Below, in pieces: positions 1 to 7,608 of a stretch of DNA of 64,000 bases. The notes under the pieces are model-generated. The model was given only the letters and a program-made list of their open reading frames with translations, was not told the DNA's origin and made no database searches. Source of the DNA: an uncultured Mucilaginibacter sp. Lineage in GTDB: Bacteria; Bacteroidota; Bacteroidia; Sphingobacteriales; Sphingobacteriaceae. A program made the position numbers and the translations under genes. Location: contig NZ_CAJYGQ010000005.1 of the NCBI RefSeq assembly GCF_913773635.1, positions 124,001 to 188,000 on the forward strand, read 5' to 3'. Position 1 is the first letter of the stretch. Each line of letters opens with the position of its first letter.

Positions 1-232
1 TTGAACGGCCTTCACCACGGCGGTCATAAGCAATAACGTAAAACCCTTTTTGTGCAAGTAATGGTGCAGTTGTGCCTTCAAATAAAGTTGCATTACCTCT
101 TGGCCCACCATGAATATAGATTATGGCGGGGTTTTCAGGGTTGCCGTAGGCTTTGGAATAAATTTGTTGTGAACAAGCCTGGCTTGCTATAAGAAGAAGT
201 GCTGTAAATAACTGAAAAAAAGTATACTTCAT
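1..232 (-). CDS. Alpha/beta hydrolase lipoprotein, N-terminal part (runs off window)
   Basis: Only the first 77 codons are inside the window. The start ATG at 232-230 is firm because an in-frame stop lies four codons upstream. The protein opens with a short hydrophobic signal ending in a lipobox (ASQAC), so it is probably a lipoprotein. It then shows the oxyanion-hole motif HGGPRGN and the strand motif YDRRGEGRS, both typical of the alpha/beta hydrolase fold of the proline iminopeptidase group. The catalytic Ser, Asp and His would lie beyond the window edge, so substrate and activity cannot be judged. A strong hairpin sits directly before the start codon. Confidence 0.8.
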   Translation of the reverse strand, partial: MKYTFFQLFTALLLIASQACSQQIYSKAYGNPENPAIIYIHGGPRGNATLFEGTTAPLLAQKGFYVIAYDRRGEGRS

Positions 233-234
233 TA

Positions 235-275
235 AGCGTGGTTAATTTGGCTTGAAAAGCCAGATTAACCACGCT
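235..275 (-). promoter_or_regulatory. Long hairpin abutting a start codon
   Basis: Inverted arms at 235-246 and 264-275 (12 bp, perfect) continue inward with about six more pairs after one G-U wobble, leaving a three-base loop. On the minus strand the 3' foot of the stem ends two bases before the ATG at 232. It could be a terminator of the upstream gene (stop at 371), although no immediate T-run follows, or a structure that limits translation of the hydrolase. Confidence 0.6.
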
Positions 276-370
276 AGTTTAAGCGCAACCGTTTAGGCAT
301 TCATGCGCTTCAAAGCTATAAAAATCGCTTTACTATATTTTGCTTACTTAAAGCGATGAATAAATAAATA

Positions 371-1660
371 CTAAGGTAACGTAACAACTCCCTTTTGGTA
401 ATAGTCTTTAATTCCTTTGCGCAGGTAGCCTCCGTCATCATCGGATGGTTCATTTTGTGCCGTTACACCATCGCCTCTTAAATCAAGGTAGGTGGTACAA
501 TCGTTCGAGCCCCATCCAAACAAAAATCCGATAACTCCCGCTTCGCCGTAGTGTGCAATTTTCGATTTATCACCGTTTTGCATAACCGGCTGTAAAAAGT
601 ATTGCACTCTGTTATCTTTATAATGACCCGGAGTACTGTTACAGCTTGCGGTTATGGTGTTGCCCATAGGTATTTGCCACAAAATAATTTTCTTGCCTAA
701 ATCCTGATTCAACTTTTTTAAGTAGCGTTGAAAGCGGTCATAATCGCTCAGGTAATCGTTATCAGCACGAGGTTCCATTGACCACCACGAGTTTAATCGT
801 CCGTAAACCAGTTGGTATAAACCGGCATCACGATCTGAGAACTCAGAAAAAAGTAGATCAAAGTTAGCGTTTAATGACTTGTAATAGTTGGCGGTTATGC
901 CTGCATGCTCTTCAGGGTTATACTTATTGCCAATTACATCAACACCGGTAGACCATTGTGAGGCGTGCCATCCCAGCAATACGTTAGGAGCATACTTGTT
1001 TCGCATACTTACTATTGCCTGCGCTAAACCCTTGGCATTATTGCTGAAGCCCTGCACATCGGGATGGTTGCTTTGACTCACTTTTATTGTTCTCTTGGTT
1101 GCATCATCTTTAAACATCTGCATGTAGCCAAACAAATCGGGCTCATAATGAATTACAACCGTTTTGCCATAGCTTTTGCATATTTGAAGCAGGAGTTTAA
1201 AATCATCAAAATACTTTCTCATCAATTCGGCGTCGTTTAAATTGATGGTTGCGGGCTCTTGAAACCGATTGCGTGCAGGTACAATATTATAGTAAGTAAA
1301 TACAGGAACTTTGCCCATGCCACCAATTCCGTTCAGAAAATTACGCGCGTACTGACCCGACGGCCAGTTCCAGGTTGTCCAGCCGTTTGAAAATATGTCG
1401 CCGGCTAAATAAACATAAACATAATCAGCCTCATTTATAAAGCTGGCTCGCTGAGATACGTCTCCTTCAATACCAAAAGCTACCCGTTTGGGTAAGCCGG
1501 CAGGGATGGAGCCGTTAGCGGTAATACTTGTAAGGGAGGTAGTAGCTAATCTTTTTTCAGCTATAGCCATAGGTGCAACATCATCTTGCGGAGCTAAGCC
1601 AGCTTCTTTTCTGCAGCCAGCAGCAATCAGAAGTAATACAAAGAGCAGAGTTTTTTGCAT
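371..1660 (-). CDS. Secreted TIM-barrel-like lipoprotein, possible glycoside hydrolase
   Basis: This 429-residue protein has a signal sequence with lipobox (LIAAGC, residues about 11-16), so it should be anchored in the envelope. After a low-complexity linker, the body alternates strand- and helix-like stretches, with motifs such as VVIHYEPDLFGYMQ, LLGWHASQW, LFSEFSDRDAG and ILWQIPMGNT. Their order resembles a beta/alpha barrel with acidic residues at strand ends, as in glycoside hydrolases. I do not recognise a named GH family, so carbohydrate cleavage is inferred only from general architecture. It stands alone on its strand, with a hairpin downstream at 235-275. Confidence 0.6.
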   Translation of the reverse strand: MQKTLLFVLLLIAAGCRKEAGLAPQDDVAPMAIAEKRLATTSLTSITANGSIPAGLPKRVAFGIEGDVSQRASFINEADYVYVYLAGDIFSNGWTTWNWPSGQYARNFLNGIGGMGKVPVFTYYNIVPARNRFQEPATINLNDAELMRKYFDDFKLLLQICKSYGKTVVIHYEPDLFGYMQMFKDDATKRTIKVSQSNHPDVQGFSNNAKGLAQAIVSMRNKYAPNVLLGWHASQWSTGVDVIGNKYNPEEHAGITANYYKSLNANFDLLFSEFSDRDAGLYQLVYGRLNSWWSMEPRADNDYLSDYDRFQRYLKKLNQDLGKKIILWQIPMGNTITASCNSTPGHYKDNRVQYFLQPVMQNGDKSKIAHYGEAGVIGFLFGWGSNDCTTYLDLRGDGVTAQNEPSDDDGGYLRKGIKDYYQKGVVTLP

Positions 1661-1941
1661 ACAACAGTTAAATTAATTAGGTACAGTTTTATACGAAATG
1701 TAATTTAGATTGTTGTATGGCGCTGGTTAAAAAGTTTTCGTTGAATGCAGTTGTAATCCGGTTTAAAGCAGTATTTAATGACTATTTATACTGAATTGAT
1801 GTGTATTGATATGTCATTACCAGCCTAACTGAGAGAAATCGGCATTGACGTTAAAAAGTGATCACTTGAAAGACAGATTTCAACACACTGGTGTTATATA
1901 ACCGGGGAATTGGGAATAATATATCGTATAAAGCTGGTTTC

Positions 1942-2226
1942 TTACCGCAAAAATCTAAAAAACCACGTTGCAGAGGCGATGAGCACAATAACTCCTATAA
2001 TTAGCAATATTTTATTGTTTTGCTTATCTAACGCTGTTTTCGACATCAACAGCGCTGTAGTCATCCATATATTCCAACAAACAACGAAGAGGGTGTAAAC
2101 GCAGCTATAAACTAATTCAGACAAATCATATCCCCCGCCGCCTATGCCATTGCCTTTACTTCCGGTGTATAGCGTGCAAAGTAATACCACTCCGGATACA
2201 ATTAATATGGCTAACTTCCAAAGCAT
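1942..2226 (-). CDS. Small membrane protein, unknown function
   Basis: 94 residues with three hydrophobic stretches (about residues 3-20, 38-60 and 73-92) and a glycine-rich loop between the first two, so it is probably an inner-membrane protein. It starts at ATG 2226, 18 bases after the stop of the upstream lipoprotein gene at 2245, and the two are likely cotranscribed. I recognise no family. Confidence 0.6.
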   Translation of the reverse strand: MLWKLAILIVSGVVLLCTLYTGSKGNGIGGGGYDLSELVYSCVYTLFVVCWNIWMTTALLMSKTALDKQNNKILLIIGVIVLIASATWFFRFLR

Positions 2227-2244
2227 TTTTTCGTTTTGCTACAT

Positions 2245-2889
2245 TTACTGTTTGTTTTTACGCCATTCGTCGAGGCTCATTTCTTTTTCGTTATTAAAGT
2301 CGTAGAGCTTAATTTCATATTTAGGATAAACATAAACGCGGAACATAAATAGCCTGGAGAAATTATCTTCATTATGTGTCCCTGTTTCCACCAGGTAATA
2401 TTCCTTATCATCTGTAGGGCGTTCGGCAATAGCAACTTTATCGGCATTGCTTTTAACTTCGGGCAGAGCTTCAATATCCTTAATCACTTTTTGTTCTGTT
2501 ACAGAATCGGTAAATGTTTTACCGGTAATAGGACGGATACTCTTTAGCCGCTTTCCGGCGTATTTGCTTTCGTTGTCGCCAGCTTGGGTAAGGGTATCAG
2601 TAAACCATGTTACCTGTACCAGCTTATTTCTGAATTTTGGATTTGGTGGATCATCTACTACCAGTTGCAGTGTGTCTTTTTGCTTATCAATAAATACAGC
2701 AAACCAATAATCGTAATTGCCATCAAAATGAATGTATTGCAACGTATCGGTATGTACCTGGGGCTTAGTAACCGTAGTGGTTATAGCTGCACTTGTTGTT
2801 GTGCTATCCTTATCAATAACGGCAGTGGGTTTTTTGTTATTGCAGGCCGTAAGCACACCTATAACCCCAAGCAAATAAATTGATCTCAT
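2245..2889 (-). CDS. Lipoprotein of unknown function
   Basis: 214 residues with a short hydrophobic leader and lipobox (GVLTAC near residue 16), then a Thr/Ser-rich linker, so it is probably a lipoprotein. The mature part is rich in Asp, Lys and Thr and looks like a small beta-rich periplasmic domain. No catalytic motif is evident. It is followed closely by the small membrane protein at 1942-2226, suggesting a two-gene operon. Confidence 0.65.
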   Translation of the reverse strand: MRSIYLLGVIGVLTACNNKKPTAVIDKDSTTTSAAITTTVTKPQVHTDTLQYIHFDGNYDYWFAVFIDKQKDTLQLVVDDPPNPKFRNKLVQVTWFTDTLTQAGDNESKYAGKRLKSIRPITGKTFTDSVTEQKVIKDIEALPEVKSNADKVAIAERPTDDKEYYLVETGTHNEDNFSRLFMFRVYVYPKYEIKLYDFNNEKEMSLDEWRKNKQ

Positions 2890-2995
2890 AAGCAGACCTT
2901 TTAAATGAACAATAATAACACCAAATAATAATTATTGTTGGGAGGGAAATAATGGCTACGGAAGTTGATTGAAAATGCTTATGCGTCTTAAAACA

Positions 2996-3027
2996 AAAAG
3001 CCTTTCAGTTTTCACTGAAAGGCTTTT
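2996..3027 (-). terminator. Rho-independent terminator downstream of the serine hydrolase
   Basis: Perfect 14-bp stem (2996-3009 with 3014-3027), four-base loop, A-run on one side and T-run on the other. It could act in both directions, but the gene it follows is the minus-strand hydrolase ending at 3103. It closely resembles the terminator of tRNA-Asn at about 4971-5010. Confidence 0.85.
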
Positions 3028-3102
3028 CTCCTTGCTCGCCATGCAGGATAAACTCGATACAAGTCATCGAAAATCTAAAGATACGCGGGAGTCAAATCCA
3101 AA

Positions 3103-4512
3103 TTAATTGCCAACCAAACTTTTGATTTTTTCTATCATGTTTTTTGCGTTTTCACTATTTGCATCAAGGCTCAGTGCTTTCTTATAACTGTTTAAAGCTA
3201 ACGCGTATTGTTTGTCTGTAAAGTAAGCTTCTCCTAAACTATCAAATATGTTGGCATTTTTAGGGAACTCTTCAGTAGCCAATTTAAATACTGTTACAGA
3301 TGCATTGATCTTTCCTAGTCTTAATAGTTCATATCCTAGTCTATTTAGCTCGCTTGGATTTTCAAACATGTAATCTTCTTTTGAGTTCTTTTTAAGTGAG
3401 TAATAGCTGTTTATAGCAGTATTAACGTCACTGATGGACTCCTTTCTGAGAGCTTGATAAATTGATTTTTTAGGAATCTCGTAGTTGTTTCCCAGTATCA
3501 AATTGTGGATAGTATATCCCAAATCCCAAACCCGGTTAAAATTATTAGACAGCAATATGATGATTACATTATTTTTAAAATCGTTTAAAAAAATAGATTC
3601 GAATTTATAAGATACTCCATTGTGCCGTTGAAGGTCTTCCTTTTCAATGTACCTGCCAAGTGATCCACCTTCGTTAATTGCATAAGGGTTTTCAAGTAGT
3701 GTTTGAAAGGATTGTTTAGAAATTAGCTTATTCGTATTCATGGCTTCAATCCATTTATACAAATCGTTGATATCAACCCAAAGCCATCCGCTGATGAATT
3801 GCATCTCCGGGCATTGGGCGTTATCCATATCATAACAAGATGTTCGGTTTTTAAAACCTGATTTCGGATCAAACACCGAATTAGTCATTTTTAAAGGTTT
3901 GATAATGTTTTTAGTAACAAATTCTTTGTAAGATATTCCAGTCACCTTTTCTATGATTCTTCTTTGTAAAAACACATTGCTATTGTCGTACTTATAATTT
4001 TTTCCTGGTTGAAAAAGTAATGTATCATTATCTCTTAAAATTTTCCAAGCCTCGTCATCGTTCTTTGGTACTAACAGGTCGATTCTTGGAATTCCACTCG
4101 CATAATTGATAAGATGTCTTATAGTAACTTTTTCTGCCCATTTTGGTAATCCAAAATTGAATTTAGAAATCGTATCATCAAGACTAATACGATGACGTTC
4201 AACTAGCATCATTATGGCAACGGCATTAAATTCCTTTGCAATAGAACCAATGTTAAATATTGACTTATTATTTAAAGCGTTTTTTTTCGTCCCATCTGTA
4301 AATCCAAACGATTTTTGATATATAATTTTTTTGTTTTTAACAACAAGGACGTTCCCATTAAATAAGCCCCTTCCGTAGGATTTTGCCATTAATGAATCGA
4401 TCAGGATGGTTGCATTCCCATGTTGATGTGCGGGATAAGTATTCTTTACATTCTTTTGAGAAAAGGCATTTACTGAAAAAAGGATAAGAAAAATTGTAGC
4501 TATATAATTCAT
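3103..4512 (-). CDS. Beta-lactamase-fold serine hydrolase with C-terminal TPR
   Basis: 469 residues with a Sec signal peptide (residues 1-18). The class C beta-lactamase / penicillin-binding-protein fold follows, with the catalytic SxxK motif as SIAK in the segment NIGSIAKEFNAVA and a Tyr-x-Asn motif as YDN in the segment KYDNSNVF. Residues about 385-469 form tetratricopeptide-like repeats, a common ending for Bacteroidota serine hydrolases of this family. Such proteins cleave esters or D-amino-acid peptides in the periplasm; the substrate here is unknown. The gene is visibly richer in A+T and in AAA/ATT/TTT codons than its neighbours and lies between two similar terminator copies, which hints at horizontal gain. 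Confidence 0.85.
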   Translation of the reverse strand: MNYIATIFLILFSVNAFSQKNVKNTYPAHQHGNATILIDSLMAKSYGRGLFNGNVLVVKNKKIIYQKSFGFTDGTKKNALNNKSIFNIGSIAKEFNAVAIMMLVERHRISLDDTISKFNFGLPKWAEKVTIRHLINYASGIPRIDLLVPKNDDEAWKILRDNDTLLFQPGKNYKYDNSNVFLQRRIIEKVTGISYKEFVTKNIIKPLKMTNSVFDPKSGFKNRTSCYDMDNAQCPEMQFISGWLWVDINDLYKWIEAMNTNKLISKQSFQTLLENPYAINEGGSLGRYIEKEDLQRHNGVSYKFESIFLNDFKNNVIIILLSNNFNRVWDLGYTIHNLILGNNYEIPKKSIYQALRKESISDVNTAINSYYSLKKNSKEDYMFENPSELNRLGYELLRLGKINASVTVFKLATEEFPKNANIFDSLGEAYFTDKQYALALNSYKKALSLDANSENAKNMIEKIKSLVGN

Positions 4513-4967
4513 CTATTGTATAAATTTCAACGTAAAGTTTTAATTATAGAAAGGAGGGTAGCATATACATATGTTCAATACGCTAACTATCTGATTGCAT
4601 CGTGCTTAGATGCCAACGGCTAACCGTATTTCTTTGGAAACAAATTAATTGGTTGTTATGATTGTAGCGAAACAATTTTGCGCAAACATGCAAGTGAAGC
4701 CACAATACATGCGGACAGTGTGAAATTACGTAACGTTGTTATCATCGTGATAAGTGACACATAGAACCATAAAACGTTGCATTAAATATTTGATTAATCA
4801 CAATTATCATATACAATGCTTATTGTTAGACAAGTAACCAACTTTTAACTGAACCATAAAATGTTGAATTATGGTCTTCGGCTGCTTTAGCGATCTGGTT
4901 AGTTTGCAAACTATTTACAAACTAACCAGTGCATAACTGGAGTAATTGCAGCTTAAAAGAACTGGAG
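4513..4967. other. Gene-free AT-rich stretch with repeats
   Basis: No convincing gene is seen. It holds a perfect 12-bp inverted repeat (4895-4906 and 4918-4929), an 18-base imperfect direct repeat (4764-4781 and 4851-4868, two differences), and a short palindrome at 4926-4940. Its base composition matches the AT-rich hydrolase gene beside it. Confidence 0.6.
4895..4929. repeat. 12-bp perfect inverted repeat
   Basis: Arms CTGGTTAGTTTG and CAAACTAACCAG are separated by 11 bases. No T-run follows on either strand, so a simple terminator is unlikely. Its role is unknown; a protein-binding site or the end of a decayed mobile element are possible. Confidence 0.7.
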
Positions 4968-4970
4968 TTA

Positions 4971-5010
4971 AAACAAAAAAGCCTCTCAGTATAAACTGAA
5001 AGGCTTTTTG
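4971..5010 (-). terminator. Terminator of tRNA-Asn
   Basis: On the minus strand, just after the tRNA 3' end, comes an imperfect GC-rich stem (AAAAAGCC pairing with GGCTTTTT, the CAGT/ACTG core, and one mismatch) followed by a T-rich tract. Sequence and order match the terminator at 2996-3027. Confidence 0.8.
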
Positions 5011-5014
5011 CTTG

Positions 5015-5088
5015 CTCCTGAGGCTGGGCTCGAACCAGCGACCCTCTGATTAACAGTCAGATGCTCTAACCGGCTGAGCTACTCAGGA
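5015..5088 (-). tRNA. tRNA-Asn (GTT)
   Basis: A full cloverleaf can be folded: 7-bp acceptor stem TCCTGAG/CTCAGGA, D-arm with AGCTCAGCCGG, anticodon stem TCTGA/TCAGA around loop CTGTTAA (anticodon GTT, Asn), T-arm with GGTTCGAGCCC, and discriminator G. CCA is not encoded. A promoter lies at 5112-5142 and a terminator follows directly. Confidence 0.96.
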
Positions 5089-5111
5089 ATCTTTTCCGGT
5101 CTGGAGTGGTG

Positions 5112-5142
5112 CAAAAGTATAAACTCTCCGGATATTTCACAA
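5112..5142 (-). promoter_or_regulatory. Bacteroidota-type promoter of tRNA-Asn
   Basis: On the minus strand, TTG (5142-5140) is followed after 20 bases by TACTTTTG (5119-5112), an exact match to the TAnnTTTG -7 box used by the Bacteroidota primary sigma factor. It ends 23 bases before the tRNA 5' end. Confidence 0.8.
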
Positions 5143-5175
5143 TATTTGCACAAAAAAAATTTAAATATTTTTCAC

Positions 5176-6096
5176 ATGAGTTTATTAGTCATTGGTACTG
5201 TGGCATTTGACGCTATAGAAACACCCTTCGGAAAAACAGATAAAATTGTTGGAGGGGCTGCAACCTATGCCAGTTTGGCCGCATCGTACTTTTATAACAA
5301 CGTAAAAATTGTTGCTGTAGTAGGCGATGATTTCCCTGAAAGCGAAATTGCAGATTTTGAAAATCACAATATCAACACAGAAGGGCTGCAGATAAAAGAG
5401 GGTGAAAAATCATTTTTTTGGAGCGGGCGTTACCATAACGACATGAATAGCCGCGATACATTGGCTACCGAGCTTAACGTACTTGCTGACTTTGATCCTA
5501 TAATACCTGAAGCGTACCAGGATTGCGAATATTTGATGCTGGGTAATCTTACCCCTCAGGTACAGCAAACGGTTATTAAACGGCTTAAAAACCGCCCTAA
5601 ATTGATTGTAATGGATACGATGAATTTTTGGATGGATATTGCGCTGGATGATTTGCTTGAAACCATCAAAATGGTTGACGTTTTAACCATAAACGATGCA
5701 GAGGCTAGGCAATTGAGCGGTGAGTATTCTTTAGTGAAAGCAGCCCGTAAAATTTTAACCATGGGCCCCCAATACCTTATCATAAAAAAAGGTGAACACG
5801 GTGCTTTGCTGTTTCATGAAGATAAGGTGTTTTCGGCGCCTGCTTTGCCATTAGCCGAGGTGTTTGACCCAACTGGCGCTGGCGATACCTTTGCAGGCGG
5901 ATTTATTGGCTACCTGGCTAAGGTTGGCTCAATTAACTTCAATAACATGAAAAACGCGATTATATTCGGGTCGGCACTGGCTTCCTTCTGCGTTGAGAAG
6001 TTTGGTACCGAGAAGATCAAGAACCTTACACAAGAAGAAGTATCTGCCCGGGTGAAAGAATTTGTGAGCCTTGCCCAGTTTGAAATAGAGCTGTAA
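5176..6096 (+). CDS. PfkB-family sugar (ribokinase-like) kinase
   Basis: 306 residues from ATG 5176. The reading frame can be extended to a TTG at 5146, but the conserved first strand (SLLVIGTVAFD) starts right at this ATG. The N-terminal GGAATYAS motif and the C-terminal PfkB signature DPTGAGDTFAGGF (catalytic Asp in GAGD) are intact, so it should phosphorylate a sugar, nucleoside or related alcohol using ATP. The substrate cannot be told from sequence. It is transcribed divergently from tRNA-Asn and ends before a bidirectional terminator. Confidence 0.92.
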   Translation: MSLLVIGTVAFDAIETPFGKTDKIVGGAATYASLAASYFYNNVKIVAVVGDDFPESEIADFENHNINTEGLQIKEGEKSFFWSGRYHNDMNSRDTLATELNVLADFDPIIPEAYQDCEYLMLGNLTPQVQQTVIKRLKNRPKLIVMDTMNFWMDIALDDLLETIKMVDVLTINDAEARQLSGEYSLVKAARKILTMGPQYLIIKKGEHGALLFHEDKVFSAPALPLAEVFDPTGAGDTFAGGFIGYLAKVGSINFNNMKNAIIFGSALASFCVEKFGTEKIKNLTQEEVSARVKEFVSLAQFEIEL

Positions 6097-6111
6097 GCAT
6101 ACAAATGATAG

Positions 6112-6156
6112 AAAGATGTCATTTTGCAGGTAATGGGCCTGCGGAATGACATCTTT
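6112..6156. terminator. Bidirectional terminator with long stem
   Basis: Arms 6112-6123 and 6145-6156 (12 bp) continue through two G-U pairs into a GCAGG/CCTGC inner stem, 19 bp in total with a 7-base loop, and a T-run follows on the plus strand. It separates the converging kinase and cytochrome b5-like genes. Confidence 0.85.
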
Positions 6157-6158
6157 TT

Positions 6159-6392
6159 TTAGCCTAAAATTCCCACTATATCAAAACGCTTAAACACATC
6201 GTCAGCGTGCGGGGCGTCTGCTAATTCTTCGGTCAGGTCTTGCCCGGCCCAATGTTCGTAGTGTTTACCGTCGCGCCACAAGCGGCTTTTCCCTACATCA
6301 TAGATGTTTCCTCGGTAAGCAACCCAAATTTGTGGCTTGTCTTGTCCGTTGCGCAGTGCCAGCTGTGAACGTGTATATACCGGCAAAGTCAT
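6159..6392 (-). CDS. Small cytochrome b5-like heme-binding protein
   Basis: 77 residues, about the size of one cytochrome b5 heme domain. It opens with YTRSQLALRNGQDKPQIWVAY and continues GNIYDVGKSRLWRDGKHYEHWAGQDLTEEL, matching the b5 pattern of strand, DV, and a heme-ligand His in the HYEHWAGQDLT segment. It has no signal peptide or membrane segment. Its ATG overlaps the stop of the lycopene cyclase gene by four bases, so it is the last gene of the carotenoid operon. Electron supply to a carotenoid-modifying oxygenase would fit, but that is inference. Confidence 0.8.
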   Translation of the reverse strand: MTLPVYTRSQLALRNGQDKPQIWVAYRGNIYDVGKSRLWRDGKHYEHWAGQDLTEELADAPHADDVFKRFDIVGILG

Positions 6393-7072
6393 GATAAACT
6401 CTTGCTTTTGTTCTTAAAATATTCAAAGAAGGCCACGTTCATAAGCAGCAATGCCAGCGAGTAAAAATGATCTTCAAATGGTATTGTACCTACGCGCTTA
6501 CCAATATTTTCGGCATTGTTATAAAGCACAATAGGTACGGATGTGAGTATACCATTAACAATATAAAACGGTAATAGCGACACTATATAAGCCATGTAAA
6601 AGCGGGGTAACCACACCGGTTTATAACCAAACTGTATAGCTGCTACCAAGGCAAGCAGTAAGCCAAAAGTAATGGTGGTATATAACCTGTCATGATAAAT
6701 CACAAGCATCACAATGCTCAAAATAATAATCAGCACAGATATAGCTTTACCTGCAGTTTGTGGTAACGACCATTTAACGTAGTGATTTAAGCAGGCATAA
6801 ATGAATATGCATGAAAAAGGCACAGTTAAAAAAAATAAGATTTCCTCTAAGGGGAGGCCCCAAAAGCGTATGCCAATGATATAGTTGCTGTTAAATGACC
6901 ATACACCTTTCAATGTAAATAGCACGTCCCAAAACAAAAAAACCAGTCCTGTTATGCCCATAGCCGGCCATATGTACTTCCAGCTTTTGTGAAAGGCAAC
7001 CCGCTTATCAAATGATAGCAGTATTGGAAAAATGATAGTGAGGAAATTAATAAGCAGGTATGCGTATGTCAC
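6389..7072 (-). CDS. crtY: Lycopene cyclase (CrtYc-CrtYd fused type)
   Basis: 227 residues with about seven membrane helices. The motif FWGLPLEEILFFLTVPFS (about residues 71-88) is the hallmark PLEE(I/L)xFF of heterodimer-type lycopene cyclases, and the length covers both the c and d halves in one chain. It should form the beta-ionone rings of beta-carotene. The start is GTG at 7072, overlapping the stop of the preceding gene as GTGA, which points to coupled translation. Its place after crtB supports the call. Confidence 0.88.
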   Translation of the reverse strand: MTYAYLLINFLTIIFPILLSFDKRVAFHKSWKYIWPAMGITGLVFLFWDVLFTLKGVWSFNSNYIIGIRFWGLPLEEILFFLTVPFSCIFIYACLNHYVKWSLPQTAGKAISVLIIILSIVMLVIYHDRLYTTITFGLLLALVAAIQFGYKPVWLPRFYMAYIVSLLPFYIVNGILTSVPIVLYNNAENIGKRVGTIPFEDHFYSLALLLMNVAFFEYFKNKSKSLS

Positions 7073-7608
7073 TTTAATGCAGCTAACTGTTTATGCAATG
7101 TTTCGGTTTCGTGGGGTGTGCAGCGTTTTGAATCAATCAAAAACTTTATGATCGTGCGTACAACACTTTCATCAGCCGTGGTGTAATGCTTGCGGTTAAG
7201 TTGCTTAATCATCTCCTCCCTGTCGGCCACCAAATGCTTGTTGTATCCTAAAAATCCCGGAACATTGTGCTCGATAGAAAAGCGCATAAAGCGTATTTCT
7301 ATGTTATCAGGCTGAGCGGTTACCGCCTTTTGTAATGTCTTTTCGGCATCGTTTAAATACTTTACCTTGAAATACGGGTTCCAGGCATGCTTTGCTTTAA
7401 GGGCCTGTACAACGCCTAAATAACAAATGTTTAAAGCCGATTTGTTTTTCTCGGCGCTTAAAATGTTATAAAGAGAATCTGTTAAACTTTTTTTCTCAAG
7501 CGCCAGTATTAATTGTTTCCTGATTACTTGAGGTTCAGGCACATCGGCCTTGCAAGTAAATGGAACGGCAAATAATATAAATAGAAAGGAGAAAAAGGAA
7601 AACTTCAT
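7069..7608 (-). CDS. Secreted protein of unknown function in the carotenoid operon
   Basis: 179 residues with a clear Sec signal peptide (residues 1-21, ending CKA), so it is exported. The mature part is helical, with a TPR-like stretch around residues 85-110 (DAEKTLQKAVTAQPDNIEIRFMRF). I recognise no enzyme motif. It overlaps the crtB stop by one base (TAATG) and the cyclase start by four, so it is translationally coupled to pigment genes on both sides. A role in carotenoid placement or membrane organisation is possible but not shown. Confidence 0.75.
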   Translation of the reverse strand: MKFSFFSFLFILFAVPFTCKADVPEPQVIRKQLILALEKKSLTDSLYNILSAEKNKSALNICYLGVVQALKAKHAWNPYFKVKYLNDAEKTLQKAVTAQPDNIEIRFMRFSIEHNVPGFLGYNKHLVADREEMIKQLNRKHYTTADESVVRTIIKFLIDSKRCTPHETETLHKQLAALK

